From assembly GCF_020169335.1 (NCBI RefSeq), contig NZ_JAIEZN010000001.1:1-64000 (forward strand): a stretch of 64,000 bases of DNA, written 5' to 3'. The stretch is from Devosia aquimaris (GTDB lineage: Bacteria > Pseudomonadota > Alphaproteobacteria > Rhizobiales > Devosiaceae). The notes beneath the pieces were generated by a model. That model had not been told where the DNA came from and did not search any database. It saw only the letters and a program-made list of their open reading frames with translations. The translations under genes were made by a program, and so were the position numbers. Of this stretch, positions 8,844 to 17,592 are shown piece after piece (position 1 is the first letter of the stretch; every line of letters begins with the position of its first letter).

Positions 8844-8992
8844 CCACGTCAACGCAGTGAAATCATAATTGTACTATTAAATGATTTGACGCCGGGACAG
8901 CGCCGGGATTAGCCTTTCCTCGGCAGTCCATGGAGGACAGTGCAGCCGGAATACCGGCGCATTGTAGCGGCTGCCAATAATGGGAGAGAGCA

Positions 8993-9985
8993 ATGAAGAA
9001 AGTAGCCTTACTTGCCGCAGTTGCTGCGCTGTCGCTTGCAGCATCGCCGGCATTTGCAGCCAAGAAACAACTGGTTATCGTCGTCAAGGGTCTGGACAAT
9101 CCCTTCTTCGAGGCCATTCATCAGGGTTGCCTGAAGTGGAATGCCGAGAACGCGGACTCCGAATACGAGTGCTTCTATACCGGCCCGGCATCCACCTCGG
9201 ATGAAGCAGGTGAAGCCCAGATCCTGCAGGACGTGCTGAGCAAGCCCGATACGGCCGCGGTCGCTATCTCGCCGTCCAATGCGCCGCTGATCGCCAATAC
9301 TTTGCGCAGCGCGGCCCCGACCATCCCGATCATGACCGTCGACGCCGACCTGACCAAGGAAGATGCCGGCCTGCGCGCCACCTATCTGGGCACCGACAAC
9401 TACCTGATGGGCAAGCGCATCGGCGACTACATCAAGGCAGCCAAGCCCGATGGCGGCACCATCTGCTCCATTCAGGGCAATGCCGCCGCCGACAATATCC
9501 TGCGCCGTGCCCAGGGCATGCGCGACGCCCTGAGCGGCCAGGAAGGCCTTGCCGCCCTGGCCGGTGAAGGCGGCTGGACCGAAGTCGCCGGCTGCCCGGT
9601 GTTCACCAATGACGATGGCGCCAAGGGCGTTCAGGCCATGAGCGATATCCTGGCCGCCAATCCGGACCTCGATGCCTTCGGCATCATGGGCGGCTGGCCG
9701 CTGTTCGGCGCGCCGCAGCCCTATCGTGACCTGTTCGGGCCCATGAAGGACCGGATCGCCAGCAACGACTTCGCCATCGGCGCCGCCGATACCATCGGCG
9801 AGGAAGTGGCCCTGGCCCGCGAGGGCCTGGTGACGGCCCTGGTTGGCCAGCGTCCGTTCGAAATGGGCTATCTCGCCCCCAGCGTGATGATCGACCTGAT
9901 CGAGGGCAAGGAAGTCGCTGACCCGGTGTTCACCGGCTTGGACGAATGCACCAAGGACACGGTCGACACCTGCATCCAGAAGTAG
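8993..9985 (+). CDS. Sugar ABC transporter substrate-binding protein (periplasmic, RbsB-like fold)
   Basis: A 330-residue type I periplasmic binding protein. A clear Sec signal peptide covers about residues 1-22 and ends at the AFA-AKK junction. The mature part begins with the typical beta strand and DNPFF segment of ribose-type sugar binders. GGGAGAG upstream supports ATG 8993. It diverges from its ATPase and permease genes and is followed by a strong terminator, an arrangement that allows higher expression of the binding protein. The ligand cannot be told from sequence. Confidence 0.9.
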   Translation: MKKVALLAAVAALSLAASPAFAAKKQLVIVVKGLDNPFFEAIHQGCLKWNAENADSEYECFYTGPASTSDEAGEAQILQDVLSKPDTAAVAISPSNAPLIANTLRSAAPTIPIMTVDADLTKEDAGLRATYLGTDNYLMGKRIGDYIKAAKPDGGTICSIQGNAAADNILRRAQGMRDALSGQEGLAALAGEGGWTEVAGCPVFTNDDGAKGVQAMSDILAANPDLDAFGIMGGWPLFGAPQPYRDLFGPMKDRIASNDFAIGAADTIGEEVALAREGLVTALVGQRPFEMGYLAPSVMIDLIEGKEVADPVFTGLDECTKDTVDTCIQK

Positions 9986-10008
9986 GATCACTACAAACGG
10001 CCACTGTT

Positions 10009-10037
10009 GCGGGGCGTGCCAATGCGGCGCGCCCCGC
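10009..10037 (+). terminator. Rho-independent terminator after the binding-protein gene
   Basis: GCGGGGCGTGCC pairs with GGCGCGCCCCGC (one G-U) around a 5-base loop and is followed by TTCTTT. It separates the binding-protein gene from the LacI gene. Confidence 0.8.
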
Positions 10038-10118
10038 TTCTTTCATGCCGGGTGCGGCGAGCAGGCGTGACAGGCAAAGGCCGATTGCGCTCGCCGGGCG
10101 GCGGGGGTAGATCAGGCC

Positions 10119-11138
10119 ATGGGCAAAACCATCGTTCGCCTCAAGGACATTGCTGACCGGACCGGGTTCTCGGTCAACACGGTCTCGCTCGCGCTGCGCC
10201 AGAGCCCGCGCATCCCGGCCGAGACCGCGCAGCTGATCCGCGAGGCTGCCGAGGCGCTCAACTACCTGCCCAACCATATCGCCAAGTCGCTGGTTAGCCG
10301 GGAGACCAAGACCATAGGGCTGGTGCTCACCGACATCACCAATCCCACGCTGACCCATGTTGCCCAGGCCATAGAACTGGCACTCGCCGAGCGGGGCTAT
10401 TCAACTCTCTTTGCGACTTCCAACAACGATCTTGCCGAGGAGAAGCGCGTCATCGAGATGTTCCGCTCGCGCCAGGTCGATGGCATGCTGATCTATCCGC
10501 GCAGCCATCGCGAACTCGACCATATCCGCCGCCTGCGCAGCGCCCGCTATCCCGTGGTGCTGCTGGTAGCCGACCCCGATGCCGGCATCGACGCTGTCTG
10601 CATCGACGAACGCCGCGGCGCTCACCGCGCTGTCCGCCATCTGCTCGATCAGGGCCATCGCCGCATCGGCATCATCGACGGCGCCCATCGCCTGGGCAAT
10701 CGCGAGAAGCAGGATGGCTACCGCCAGGCGCTGGACGAGGCCGGGATTGCTGTCGACCCGCGCTGGCTGGTGGATCCAGCGGGCCACTCGGTGCTCCATG
10801 GTTATCAGGCCATGGACCAGTTGATGGCTGCGCCCGAGCGTGTCACGGCGGTGTTTGCTGCCAACGACACCCTGGCCATCGGCGCGCTGCGCTGGACGCA
10901 AAAGCATGACTGCCGTGTGCCGCAGGATGTTGCCATCATCGGCTTTGACAACATCGAATTTGCCGAACATGCCGCGACGCCACTCTCGAGCATCAACTAT
11001 GCCGTCGGCGCCGTCACCGCCATGGCCATAGATCGCCTGCTCGGCCTGATTGCTGCCGGCGACACATTGCCTGAACCGCAGGTGTCCATGATCGACCCCG
11101 ATCTCGTCATCCGCGACAGCACGGTGGCCCCCGCCTGA
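10119..11138 (+). CDS. LacI family transcriptional regulator
   Basis: A 339-residue LacI-type regulator with the N-terminal helix-turn-helix at residues 7-30 (RLKDIADRTGFSVNTVSLAL), the hinge near 50-60 (YLPNHIAKSL), and a C-terminal sugar-binding domain with FAANDTLAIGAL and IIGFDNIEF. It lies downstream of the sugar importer and probably represses it through the inverted repeat at 8829-8843. Which sugar relieves repression is unknown. Confidence 0.9.
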   Translation: MGKTIVRLKDIADRTGFSVNTVSLALRQSPRIPAETAQLIREAAEALNYLPNHIAKSLVSRETKTIGLVLTDITNPTLTHVAQAIELALAERGYSTLFATSNNDLAEEKRVIEMFRSRQVDGMLIYPRSHRELDHIRRLRSARYPVVLLVADPDAGIDAVCIDERRGAHRAVRHLLDQGHRRIGIIDGAHRLGNREKQDGYRQALDEAGIAVDPRWLVDPAGHSVLHGYQAMDQLMAAPERVTAVFAANDTLAIGALRWTQKHDCRVPQDVAIIGFDNIEFAEHAATPLSSINYAVGAVTAMAIDRLLGLIAAGDTLPEPQVSMIDPDLVIRDSTVAPA

Positions 11139-11249
11139 ACCGGTTGACTCCGCGCACGCCCAATACCTGATGCCGCCGCCATTGGCCGGGCCGGGTAGCC
11201 TGCTGGCTTTCATCTGTCCTCATCAGGTCGCCCGAACCCTCAAAAGAGG

Positions 11250-11292
11250 TTGACACGTTCCAATGCCTACAGTACTGACTGACCGTCAGTCA
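11250..11292 (+). promoter_or_regulatory. Promoter with perfect TetR-type operator
   Basis: TTGACA at 11250-11255 and a weak -10 (TACTGA, 11273-11278) are spaced 17 bp. A perfect palindrome TGACTGACCGTCAGTCA (11276-11292, single central base) overlaps the -10. A repressor bound here would block RNA polymerase, giving simple autoregulation of the TetR gene 16 bp downstream. Confidence 0.75.
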
Positions 11293-11307
11293 TAATAGGG
11301 TGCGCCG

Positions 11308-11940
11308 ATGTCTCCCCGCCGTTCAAGCCGTCCCGAAAGGGCCGACGATATTCTTGCCAGCGCGGCAAAACTGTTTGAGGCCAAGGGTGTGCGGGCGGTA
11401 TCGATCGACGACATCGTTCAGGGCGCCGGCATCGCCAAGGGCACGTTCTACCTCTATTTCAAGACCAAGGATGACCTGCTGGCGAGGCTTGCCGACGCTG
11501 TTGTCGCCGACATGGCGGCTGCCGCACAGCAGGCTGGGCGTGGATCCGGCGATGCACTCGATCGTTTCGCCCGTGCGGTCATGGCCATGCAGCAGGTTGA
11601 TCGCAGCCGGCACTATCTGGTGGACGCACTCAACCATCCCGAAAACAGCGTGCTGCACGATCTGACCAATACCGCGCTGGTGCGCCAACTCGCGCCCGTG
11701 CTGGCCGAGATCGTCGAACTCGGCAAGGAGGAGGGCGCCTTCGAGGTCGAAGACGCCCAGGCGACGCTTGAGTTCCTGCTCGCCGGCCAGGCGGCGTTGC
11801 TCGGCGGTGGTCGCTTCAACTGGACGCCCACCGAACACGCCGCGCGCCTGCGCGCCACGCTCATCATCATCGAGCGCGCGCTGGGCACCGCCAAGGGCGC
11901 CCTGATGGCCCGCCTTGCTAGCCTGGGAGACACGCCATGA
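11308..11940 (+). CDS. TetR/AcrR family transcriptional regulator
   Basis: A 210-residue regulator. The N-terminal TetR helix-turn-helix is at about residues 30-50 (SIDDIVQGAGIAKGTFYLYF) and the all-helical ligand domain follows. A perfect palindrome lies just upstream over the promoter. The stop overlaps the start of the CPBP protease gene (ATGA), so regulator, membrane protease and a small protein form one operon. The inducer is unknown. Confidence 0.92.
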   Translation: MSPRRSSRPERADDILASAAKLFEAKGVRAVSIDDIVQGAGIAKGTFYLYFKTKDDLLARLADAVVADMAAAAQQAGRGSGDALDRFARAVMAMQQVDRSRHYLVDALNHPENSVLHDLTNTALVRQLAPVLAEIVELGKEEGAFEVEDAQATLEFLLAGQAALLGGGRFNWTPTEHAARLRATLIIIERALGTAKGALMARLASLGDTP

Positions 11941-12806
11941 TGCTGCGTGAAGCCGAGATCATCGGGCGGTTCAACCGGCCATGGACCTTCTTTGCCTTGG
12001 CAACCGTCGGGCCCTGGACGGCCTGGCTGATTGCCGCCTGGTGCAGCCGGCAAGCCGCGTTGGGCCAGACGGGCCTGGTGCTGGTGAGCCTGTTTGCCGG
12101 TATCGGCCTGGCATTGCCGATGCTCACCGCCTGGCTGCTGATCCGGCGGGACGCGGTGTTGCGGCAGGACCTCTGGCGGCGCCTTTCGCTGCGGGGCAAG
12201 GCCTGGCCGCATATGCTGCTGGGCGCTGGCATCATGCTGGGCAGTATTGTTCTGGCGCAGGCGATCTCGCTGGGCTTCGGCTATTCCGCTGACCAGTTCG
12301 CCCTGGCGCATGGCGCCTCGTTCAGCGCCGGTATTCTGGTGGGCTGGGTGCCGCTGCTGCTGGCGCCGGCTGTCGAGGAAATCAGCTGGCACGGCTATGG
12401 CACGGACGCGCTGCGCCGCAGCATGAACCTGTTCTGGACCTCGATTGTCTTTGGCGTCTATTGGGCGCTCTGGCATGTGCCGCTCGGCCTGATCGAGGGC
12501 TATTACCAGGCCAATCTGGTCGAGACCGGCCCGCTGCATGCGGTCAATTTCCTGGTCAGTCTCATTCCCTTCGTGCTGCTGATGAACTGGCTCTACTATC
12601 GCTCGGGCCGCAGCATCTGGGTCGCGGTGGCCTTTCACCTGGCCGCCAATGTCTTCAACGAGGCGTTCCAGACCCACCCCGACAGCAAAGTCATCCAGAC
12701 TGGCCTGCTCATCGCGCTCACCCTGGTGGTGATCCTGCGCGACCCTGGCTTCTTCTTCGGCCGCACGCCGGCCACCGACACCCGCACAGCAAAGGCAATA
12801 CCATGA
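11937..12806 (+). CDS. CPBP family intramembrane metalloprotease (CAAX protease/Abi family)
   Basis: A 289-residue membrane protein with about eight hydrophobic segments. The three catalytic motifs are seen: motif 1 E137-E138-ISW-H142, motif 2 WALWH with H170, and motif 3 H224xxxN228. Motif 1 is normally EExxxR; here the Arg is His. In bacteria this family includes prenyl-protein proteases, bacteriocin-immunity proteins and anti-sigma-cleaving enzymes, so the substrate is open. It is translationally coupled to the TetR gene and overlaps the next small gene by 4 bp. Confidence 0.85.
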   Translation: MMLREAEIIGRFNRPWTFFALATVGPWTAWLIAAWCSRQAALGQTGLVLVSLFAGIGLALPMLTAWLLIRRDAVLRQDLWRRLSLRGKAWPHMLLGAGIMLGSIVLAQAISLGFGYSADQFALAHGASFSAGILVGWVPLLLAPAVEEISWHGYGTDALRRSMNLFWTSIVFGVYWALWHVPLGLIEGYYQANLVETGPLHAVNFLVSLIPFVLLMNWLYYRSGRSIWVAVAFHLAANVFNEAFQTHPDSKVIQTGLLIALTLVVILRDPGFFFGRTPATDTRTAKAIP

Positions 12807-13036
12807 GCACCATCGAGATCGAGAAATACGTCGACGGCGTCTGCGTCGAGGCACTCAACCTGCCGCTGGCACCGCTGCAGTTCGTCAGCGGTCTGCTGCC
12901 CCGTCAGGCCCATGAACAGTTGCGGCGGCGCGGCATCGATATTGATGCATTGCTCGACGGCACGCCCGTGGCTCAGTGGCTTGATGTCCAAGAAGGCCAG
13001 ACGGCCAAGCGTATCCGCGTCATTCGCCGCGACTGA
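12803..13036 (+). CDS. Small protein of unknown function in the TetR-CPBP operon
   Basis: A 77-residue protein starting at the ATG that overlaps the CPBP stop (ATGA). It begins MSTIEIEKYVDGVCVEALNL and ends in a basic tail, with no membrane segment or signal peptide. The position, in the same operon and coupled to an intramembrane protease, suggests a partner or substrate, but this is inference. I do not recognise a named family. Confidence 0.65.
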   Translation: MSTIEIEKYVDGVCVEALNLPLAPLQFVSGLLPRQAHEQLRRRGIDIDALLDGTPVAQWLDVQEGQTAKRIRVIRRD

Positions 13037-13118
13037 CTGGCTGGTCCGGCCGTCCGGACGCCGGCGTGCTCGGCCGCTTATGAGCGCGGGCACTATCGCC
13101 GGGCAGGGGGCAGCTTCT

Positions 13119-13904
13119 CTAGTTGCTCTTGATCATGCCGCCATCCACGCGAATGCGCGAGCCGGTGACATAGCTCGCCCGTTCGCTGGCCAGGAACGTC
13201 ACCACATCGGCGAGCTCGTCCGGTCGGCCATAGCGACCCACCGGAATGGTGGCCATGGACGCCTTGCGGACGGCCTCGACACTGGTGTCGCCGCGCTTGG
13301 CTGCTGCGGCGTCGAGCTGATCGACGCGGTCGGTATGTATACGTCCCTGCACGATGACATTGACCGTCACCCCATCGGCGGCCACCTCGCTCGCCAGGGT
13401 CTTGCTCCAGCCCACCAGGGCCAGGCGCAGGCCGTTCGACACAGCCAGGCGTGGGATGGGCGTATCGACGCCGGACGACGTCAGCGTGATGATGCGGCCC
13501 CAGCCCCGCTCGACCATTGGCGGCAAGAGGCGCTGTGTCAGCGTGATGATGCTGCCAACCATCGCATCAAAGCCCGATTGCCAGGCCTCGGGGGGCGCCG
13601 AACGCGCCTCGCCGGGCGCCGGGCCGCCCGAATTGTTGATCAGAATATCCACTCCGCCCCGGGCGAGCATGGCCTCGGCCAGGGCAGCGACGCTGTCCGG
13701 CGTTGCAAGGTCCAGCCCATGCGGCGTGATGCTGCCGCCCAGTGCCGGATCAACCTGCGCCGCCAGAGCCTGGATGGCGTCCACGCTGCGCGCAGCGCCG
13801 ATCACCTTGACGCCCTCATTGGCCAGCGACACGGCGATGGCGGCGCCCAGCCCCTTGCTGGCACCCAGCACCAATGCACTCTTTCCCACTAGCCCCAGCT
13901 TCAT
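13119..13904 (-). CDS. SDR family oxidoreductase lacking the canonical YxxxK
   Basis: A 261-residue classical-length SDR with the cofactor motif GASKGLG (14-20) and the NNSGG segment. Where FabG-like enzymes have YxxxK, this protein reads RLAVSNGLRLALVGWSKTLA, so the catalytic Tyr is absent; a recognisable SDR subgroup with SNxLR at this position exists. The C-terminus (GSRIRVDGGMIKSN) is typical. It is last in a leftward operon with a DHDPS-family enzyme (ATGA overlap), an amidohydrolase and an IlvD-type dehydratase, so it should act on a sugar-acid intermediate. The reaction is unknown. Confidence 0.82.
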   Translation of the reverse strand: MKLGLVGKSALVLGASKGLGAAIAVSLANEGVKVIGAARSVDAIQALAAQVDPALGGSITPHGLDLATPDSVAALAEAMLARGGVDILINNSGGPAPGEARSAPPEAWQSGFDAMVGSIITLTQRLLPPMVERGWGRIITLTSSGVDTPIPRLAVSNGLRLALVGWSKTLASEVAADGVTVNVIVQGRIHTDRVDQLDAAAAKRGDTSVEAVRKASMATIPVGRYGRPDELADVVTFLASERASYVTGSRIRVDGGMIKSN

Positions 13905-14833
13905 GCCCCGATCTCCTCCAGGCGCTTCTGCTGGCGGGCCAGCAAGCGTTCAACATCGGCAATATCGTTGGCGGTCAGGCTGGGGCGCGGCTTGCGCAGC
14001 GCTGCAGACTTGATGACGCCGCGCTTGGCCAGCACATGTTTGCGCGCGGCCAGCCCGATGCCCTGCTGCTGCTCATAGCGCGCCAGCGGCAGATAGGCGT
14101 CAAAGATGTCATGGGCGCGCTCGATGTCACCCTTGGCATAGTTCTCGACCACGCCGACCATCATCTCGGGAAAGCAGAAGCCGGTCATGGCGCCGTCGGC
14201 GCCGCGGCCCATTTCCTCGGGCAGGAACAGGCCGCCATTGCCGCAGAGAATGGAAATGCGGCGCGTCTCGCCCTTGTCGCTGGAGGCGCGCAGCGCCGTG
14301 ATCTTGGACAGGCCCGGCCAATCCTCATGCTTGAGCATCACGCAATTAGGCACGTCGCGCACGATGCGGTCGATCACCTTGGGTGCGATGGTGACATTGG
14401 TGGTCAGCGGATAGTCCTGCAGCACCCAGGGCGTCTTGCCCAGCGCCTCGCCGACCGACGCGTAAAAGCTGTAGGCCTGATCGTCGGTCTTGGTCGTCCA
14501 GGGGGGAGCGACCATGACGCCGGCAGCGCCCAGATCCATCACCGACTCGGCCAGCTCGCGCATGGGCGCCAGCCCCGGCGCCGTCACGCCCACCACCACC
14601 GGCAGCCGACCGCCAACGCGATTAATGACGCGCTTGGCAATGGCCTGCGATTCCAGGGAGGTCAGCTTGGGCGCTTCGCCCAGCTGCCCCAGAATGGTCA
14701 GCCCCGTCACGCCCTTGGCTTCGTAGAAGTCGACCATGGAATCGACGCTGTCCCAGTCGACCTCTCCGGCGTCGGTAAAGGGCGTGACGGCGATGATATA
14801 GACGCCCTTTGCGTCTTCTGTGAGCAGTGCCAT
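13901..14833 (-). CDS. Dihydrodipicolinate synthase family protein (sugar-acid dehydratase/aldolase)
   Basis: A 310-residue TIM-barrel class I lyase. The Schiff-base Lys168 is in CVMLKHEDWPG, the catalytic Tyr141 in LQDYP, and a GxxGE-like turn at 49-53. I chose ATG 14833; the frame runs further upstream but without support. Length and C-terminal pattern resemble L-2-keto-3-deoxyarabonate dehydratase of Azospirillum, which belongs to this superfamily. The neighbouring IlvD-type dehydratase would make a 2-keto-3-deoxy acid as its substrate. An aldolase reaction is the alternative. Confidence 0.88.
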   Translation of the reverse strand: MALLTEDAKGVYIIAVTPFTDAGEVDWDSVDSMVDFYEAKGVTGLTILGQLGEAPKLTSLESQAIAKRVINRVGGRLPVVVGVTAPGLAPMRELAESVMDLGAAGVMVAPPWTTKTDDQAYSFYASVGEALGKTPWVLQDYPLTTNVTIAPKVIDRIVRDVPNCVMLKHEDWPGLSKITALRASSDKGETRRISILCGNGGLFLPEEMGRGADGAMTGFCFPEMMVGVVENYAKGDIERAHDIFDAYLPLARYEQQQGIGLAARKHVLAKRGVIKSAALRKPRPSLTANDIADVERLLARQQKRLEEIGA

Positions 14834-14855
14834 GGCATATCTCCGGTAGAGGCGG

Positions 14856-15713
14856 TCAGTGCGACCAGTAAAGCGATGTGGCGTTTTGGCTGAACAGCTG
14901 ATGCTGGGCCGTCGAGGGCGCGGCGGCAAGGCTGAGCGCGATCAGCGCAGCATCGTCCACCATGGTGTCGAACAATTCGGTATGCGGCCAGTCGCTGCCC
15001 CACAAGAGGCGTTCGGCATGGCGCGATGCCAGGCCGCCCACGACATGGCGATAGCCAGCGTGATCGGCGGTGTCGCCAAGCCTGTAGGGCGCCGAGATCT
15101 TGACCAGGACCTGGCCACTGTCCAGCACCCGGCTCAATGCATCGAGCGCCGCAGCGGGCGCAGCGAGCGGCAGGAACGCCAAATGATCGATGACGCCGGT
15201 AATGCCATATTGCGCGGTCAACGCCGTGACATCGGCCAGATTGTCTGGCCCGACCTGGAACTGCACATGCCAGCCCAGAGCACGGATGCGCGGCGCCAAT
15301 GCGGCCATGGCATCCAGGCCAATCCCACCCTTGTTACGCAGATTGATACGCACCCCGCGCACGCCCATCCCATCCAGCCGCTGCAGTTCGGCGTCGCTGG
15401 TCTCGGGCGCAATCACCACCACGCCACGCAGGCGGTGCGGCGCCTGGGCCAGGGCCGCCAGCAAGACCGAATTGTCCAGACCATAGACGCTGGGCTGCAC
15501 CAGCACACCGCGATCTATGCCGACGCGATCTGCATAGACCAGCCAATCGGCCAGGGTCAGCATTTGCGGCGTGTAACTGCGTGGCGTATTGAGCGGCGCC
15601 GCCGGGTCAAAGACATGGAAATGACTGTCGATCGTTCCGGCGGGGAGGCGTTGCTCAAGCGGTCCGGGCAGGGCGATGGGCGGCAGGCATCGCGGCGCCT
15701 CGGCACCACTCAT
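14856..15713 (-). CDS. Amidohydrolase family protein, probable sugar lactonase
   Basis: A 285-residue metal-dependent amidohydrolase-2 protein. The metal motif H31-F-H33 is in SHFHVFDP near the N-terminus, and the C-terminal WGSDWPH supplies the family Asp. Relatives include 2-pyrone-4,6-dicarboxylate lactonase and D-galactarolactone isomerase. It overlaps the end of the IlvD-type dehydratase gene by 4 bp. I infer that it opens an aldonolactone so that the acid can be dehydrated. It could instead isomerise a lactone. Confidence 0.85.
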   Translation of the reverse strand: MSGAEAPRCLPPIALPGPLEQRLPAGTIDSHFHVFDPAAPLNTPRSYTPQMLTLADWLVYADRVGIDRGVLVQPSVYGLDNSVLLAALAQAPHRLRGVVVIAPETSDAELQRLDGMGVRGVRINLRNKGGIGLDAMAALAPRIRALGWHVQFQVGPDNLADVTALTAQYGITGVIDHLAFLPLAAPAAALDALSRVLDSGQVLVKISAPYRLGDTADHAGYRHVVGGLASRHAERLLWGSDWPHTELFDTMVDDAALIALSLAAAPSTAQHQLFSQNATSLYWSH

Positions 15714-17422
15714 GGGGCAACCTGCAGGAAATCGAAATCGGCACCATCGTCCGCCTGCATCACATGGTGATGATAAAGATGGGCATAGCCGCGATCCGGG
15801 CCCGCTGCGGGCGGCGGCAGATCGGCCATGCGGCGGGCAAATTCGGCATCGTCGATATTGAGATCGATGCGGCGCCCAGCCACATCCAGGGTGATGCTGT
15901 CGCCTGTGCGCACAATGGCCAGCGGCCCATTGGCGGCCGCCTCCGGCGACATGTGCAGGATCACCGTGCCAAAGGCAGTGCCGCTCATGCGGGCGTCCGA
16001 AATGCGCACCATGTCCCGCACGCCCTGTCGCGCCAGCTTGCGTGGAATGGGCAGATAGCCGGCCTCCGGCATGCCCGGCGCGCCCTTTGGTCCGGCATTG
16101 CGCAGCACCAGCACATCATCCGCCGTCACGTCCAGATCATCGCTGTCGATACGGTTGTTGAGGTCCTCGACACTGTCGAACACCACGGCGCGGCCGGTGT
16201 GCTGCAACAGCGCTTTGGAGGCAGCCGATTGCTTGAGCACGGCGCCGCGCGGGGTCAGATTGCCCTTGAGCACGGCCAGCGTGCCCATGGGTTTGAGCGG
16301 CGCCGCCATGGTGCGGATCACGCTCTGCCCGGGCTCGTCGATCACGGCATCGATCACCGCACCCAGCGTGCTGCCATAGACGGTCGGCATATCGACATCG
16401 AGTTCACTGCGGACTTCCTTGAGCAAGGCCGGCACGCCGCCGGCCTTGTGGAACTCGGCCATGTAGTGCTGCCCTGAGGGTTGCAGGTCGACCAGCAGCG
16501 GCACGCGCTGGCCCAGTTGGTCGAGCAGATCCATGTCCAGTCTGAAGCCGAGCCGCCCACAGATGGCCGCCAGATGGACCACCGCATTGGTCGAGCCGCC
16601 CATGGCCTGCAGCGCGACAAGGGCGTTGCGGATCACCTGGGGCGTGAGCAGGTCGCGCACTGTCAGCCCGCCATCGCGCGCCAGCCGGGCGGCCTCCGCG
16701 CCGGTGGCTTCTGCCAGGCGCATGCGTTCCGATTCCGTGGCCGGTGCCGAGGCGGATTTGGGCAGGCTCAGCCCCATCACCTCGACCAGATTGGCCATGG
16801 TGCTGGCCGTGCCCATCACCGTGCAGGTGCCGATCGAGCTCACCAGCTTGTTGTTGATCTCGCCGATCTCGGCATCGTCGATCTCGCCGGCGCGATAGCG
16901 CCCCCACATGCGGCGACAATCGGTGCAGGCGCCCAGGCGCTCGCCCTTGTGATGGCCCGTGGCCATTGGCCCCGTGGGCAGGAAAATCGCCGGAATTTCG
17001 CTCGACGCGGCCGCCATGATCTGGGCCGGCAGGGTCTTGTCGCAGCCGCCGATCAGGACCACGCTGTCCATCGGCTGGGCGCGGATCATCTCCTCGGTTT
17101 CCATGGCCATCAGATTGCGCAGGAACATCGAAGTGGGGGCGGCAAAGCTCTCGTGAATCGAAATAGTGGGAAACACCATCGGCAAGGCACCATTGAGCAT
17201 CACGCCGCGCTTGACCGCCTCGATCAGCTGGGGAACGTTGCCATGGCAGGGATTGTAGTCCGAATAGGTATTGGCAATGCCCACGATGGGGCGGTCCAGC
17301 GCATCATCGGAATAGCCCATGGCCTTGATGAAGGCCTTACGCAGAAACAGGGAGAACCCCTGGTCACCATAGCTCGTCAGCTTGCGGCGCAGCCCGTTGG
17401 ACACAGTACAATCCTCCCGCAT
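15710..17422 (-). CDS. IlvD/Edd family dehydratase (aldonate dehydratase type)
   Basis: A 570-residue iron-sulfur dehydratase. The three cluster cysteines are in NPCHGN (C59), GGCDKT (C127) and GTCTVMGTA (C200). Length matches L-arabonate/D-xylonate dehydratases, which share this fold with IlvD and Edd. Housekeeping IlvD is less likely because the gene leads a sugar-acid operon with a lactonase-like and a DHDPS-like gene. It would convert a pentonate or related aldonate to the 2-keto-3-deoxy acid. Start at 17422 is ATG; a GTG 18 bp downstream is also possible. Two copies of the shared operator lie upstream. Confidence 0.9.
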   Translation of the reverse strand: MREDCTVSNGLRRKLTSYGDQGFSLFLRKAFIKAMGYSDDALDRPIVGIANTYSDYNPCHGNVPQLIEAVKRGVMLNGALPMVFPTISIHESFAAPTSMFLRNLMAMETEEMIRAQPMDSVVLIGGCDKTLPAQIMAAASSEIPAIFLPTGPMATGHHKGERLGACTDCRRMWGRYRAGEIDDAEIGEINNKLVSSIGTCTVMGTASTMANLVEVMGLSLPKSASAPATESERMRLAEATGAEAARLARDGGLTVRDLLTPQVIRNALVALQAMGGSTNAVVHLAAICGRLGFRLDMDLLDQLGQRVPLLVDLQPSGQHYMAEFHKAGGVPALLKEVRSELDVDMPTVYGSTLGAVIDAVIDEPGQSVIRTMAAPLKPMGTLAVLKGNLTPRGAVLKQSAASKALLQHTGRAVVFDSVEDLNNRIDSDDLDVTADDVLVLRNAGPKGAPGMPEAGYLPIPRKLARQGVRDMVRISDARMSGTAFGTVILHMSPEAAANGPLAIVRTGDSITLDVAGRRIDLNIDDAEFARRMADLPPPAAGPDRGYAHLYHHHVMQADDGADFDFLQVAP

Positions 17423-17472
17423 CGGGCGTTCGCATACCGCCGCCTGACTGCCAAATTATCCTTGTCCCCAAA

Positions 17473-17482
17473 TTGTCAATAA
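17473..17482. promoter_or_regulatory. GntR-type operator copy 1
   Basis: TTGTCAATAA, a member of a five-copy set with consensus TTRTYRATAW found only in this divergent region and in 20986-21348 as far as I could see. It lies about 50 bp upstream of the dehydratase start. The match to an FCD-type GntR half-palindrome is inferred. Confidence 0.6.
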
Positions 17483-17558
17483 AGATGACAGCCGTCAATT
17501 GGCGATTGGCGGATTTTGCGCATAGTTTCGCTGGCCACAACCGTTCAATCTGGCTAGA

Positions 17559-17568
17559 TTATTGATAA
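17559..17568. promoter_or_regulatory. GntR-type operator copy 2
   Basis: TTATTGATAA, a near-palindromic copy of the shared motif, 24 bp before the Gfo/Idh start. With copy 1 it brackets the divergent promoters of the dehydratase and Gfo/Idh operons. Confidence 0.6.
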
Positions 17569-17592
17569 GTGGCGCGGTTGAGGGGTGTTTCT

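Noticed and set aside
13043..13058. Inverted repeat GTCCGGCCGTCCGGAC between convergent genes as terminator
   Set aside because: The stem is only 6 bp and no T run follows on either strand.
13874..15770. Long open frames on the plus strand over the DHDPS and amidohydrolase genes
   Set aside because: The minus-strand proteins carry catalytic motifs; the plus-strand frames do not.
15710..17422. Housekeeping dihydroxy-acid dehydratase IlvD
   Set aside because: The cysteine pattern fits the whole family, but the operon with lactonase- and DHDPS-like genes points to aldonate dehydration.
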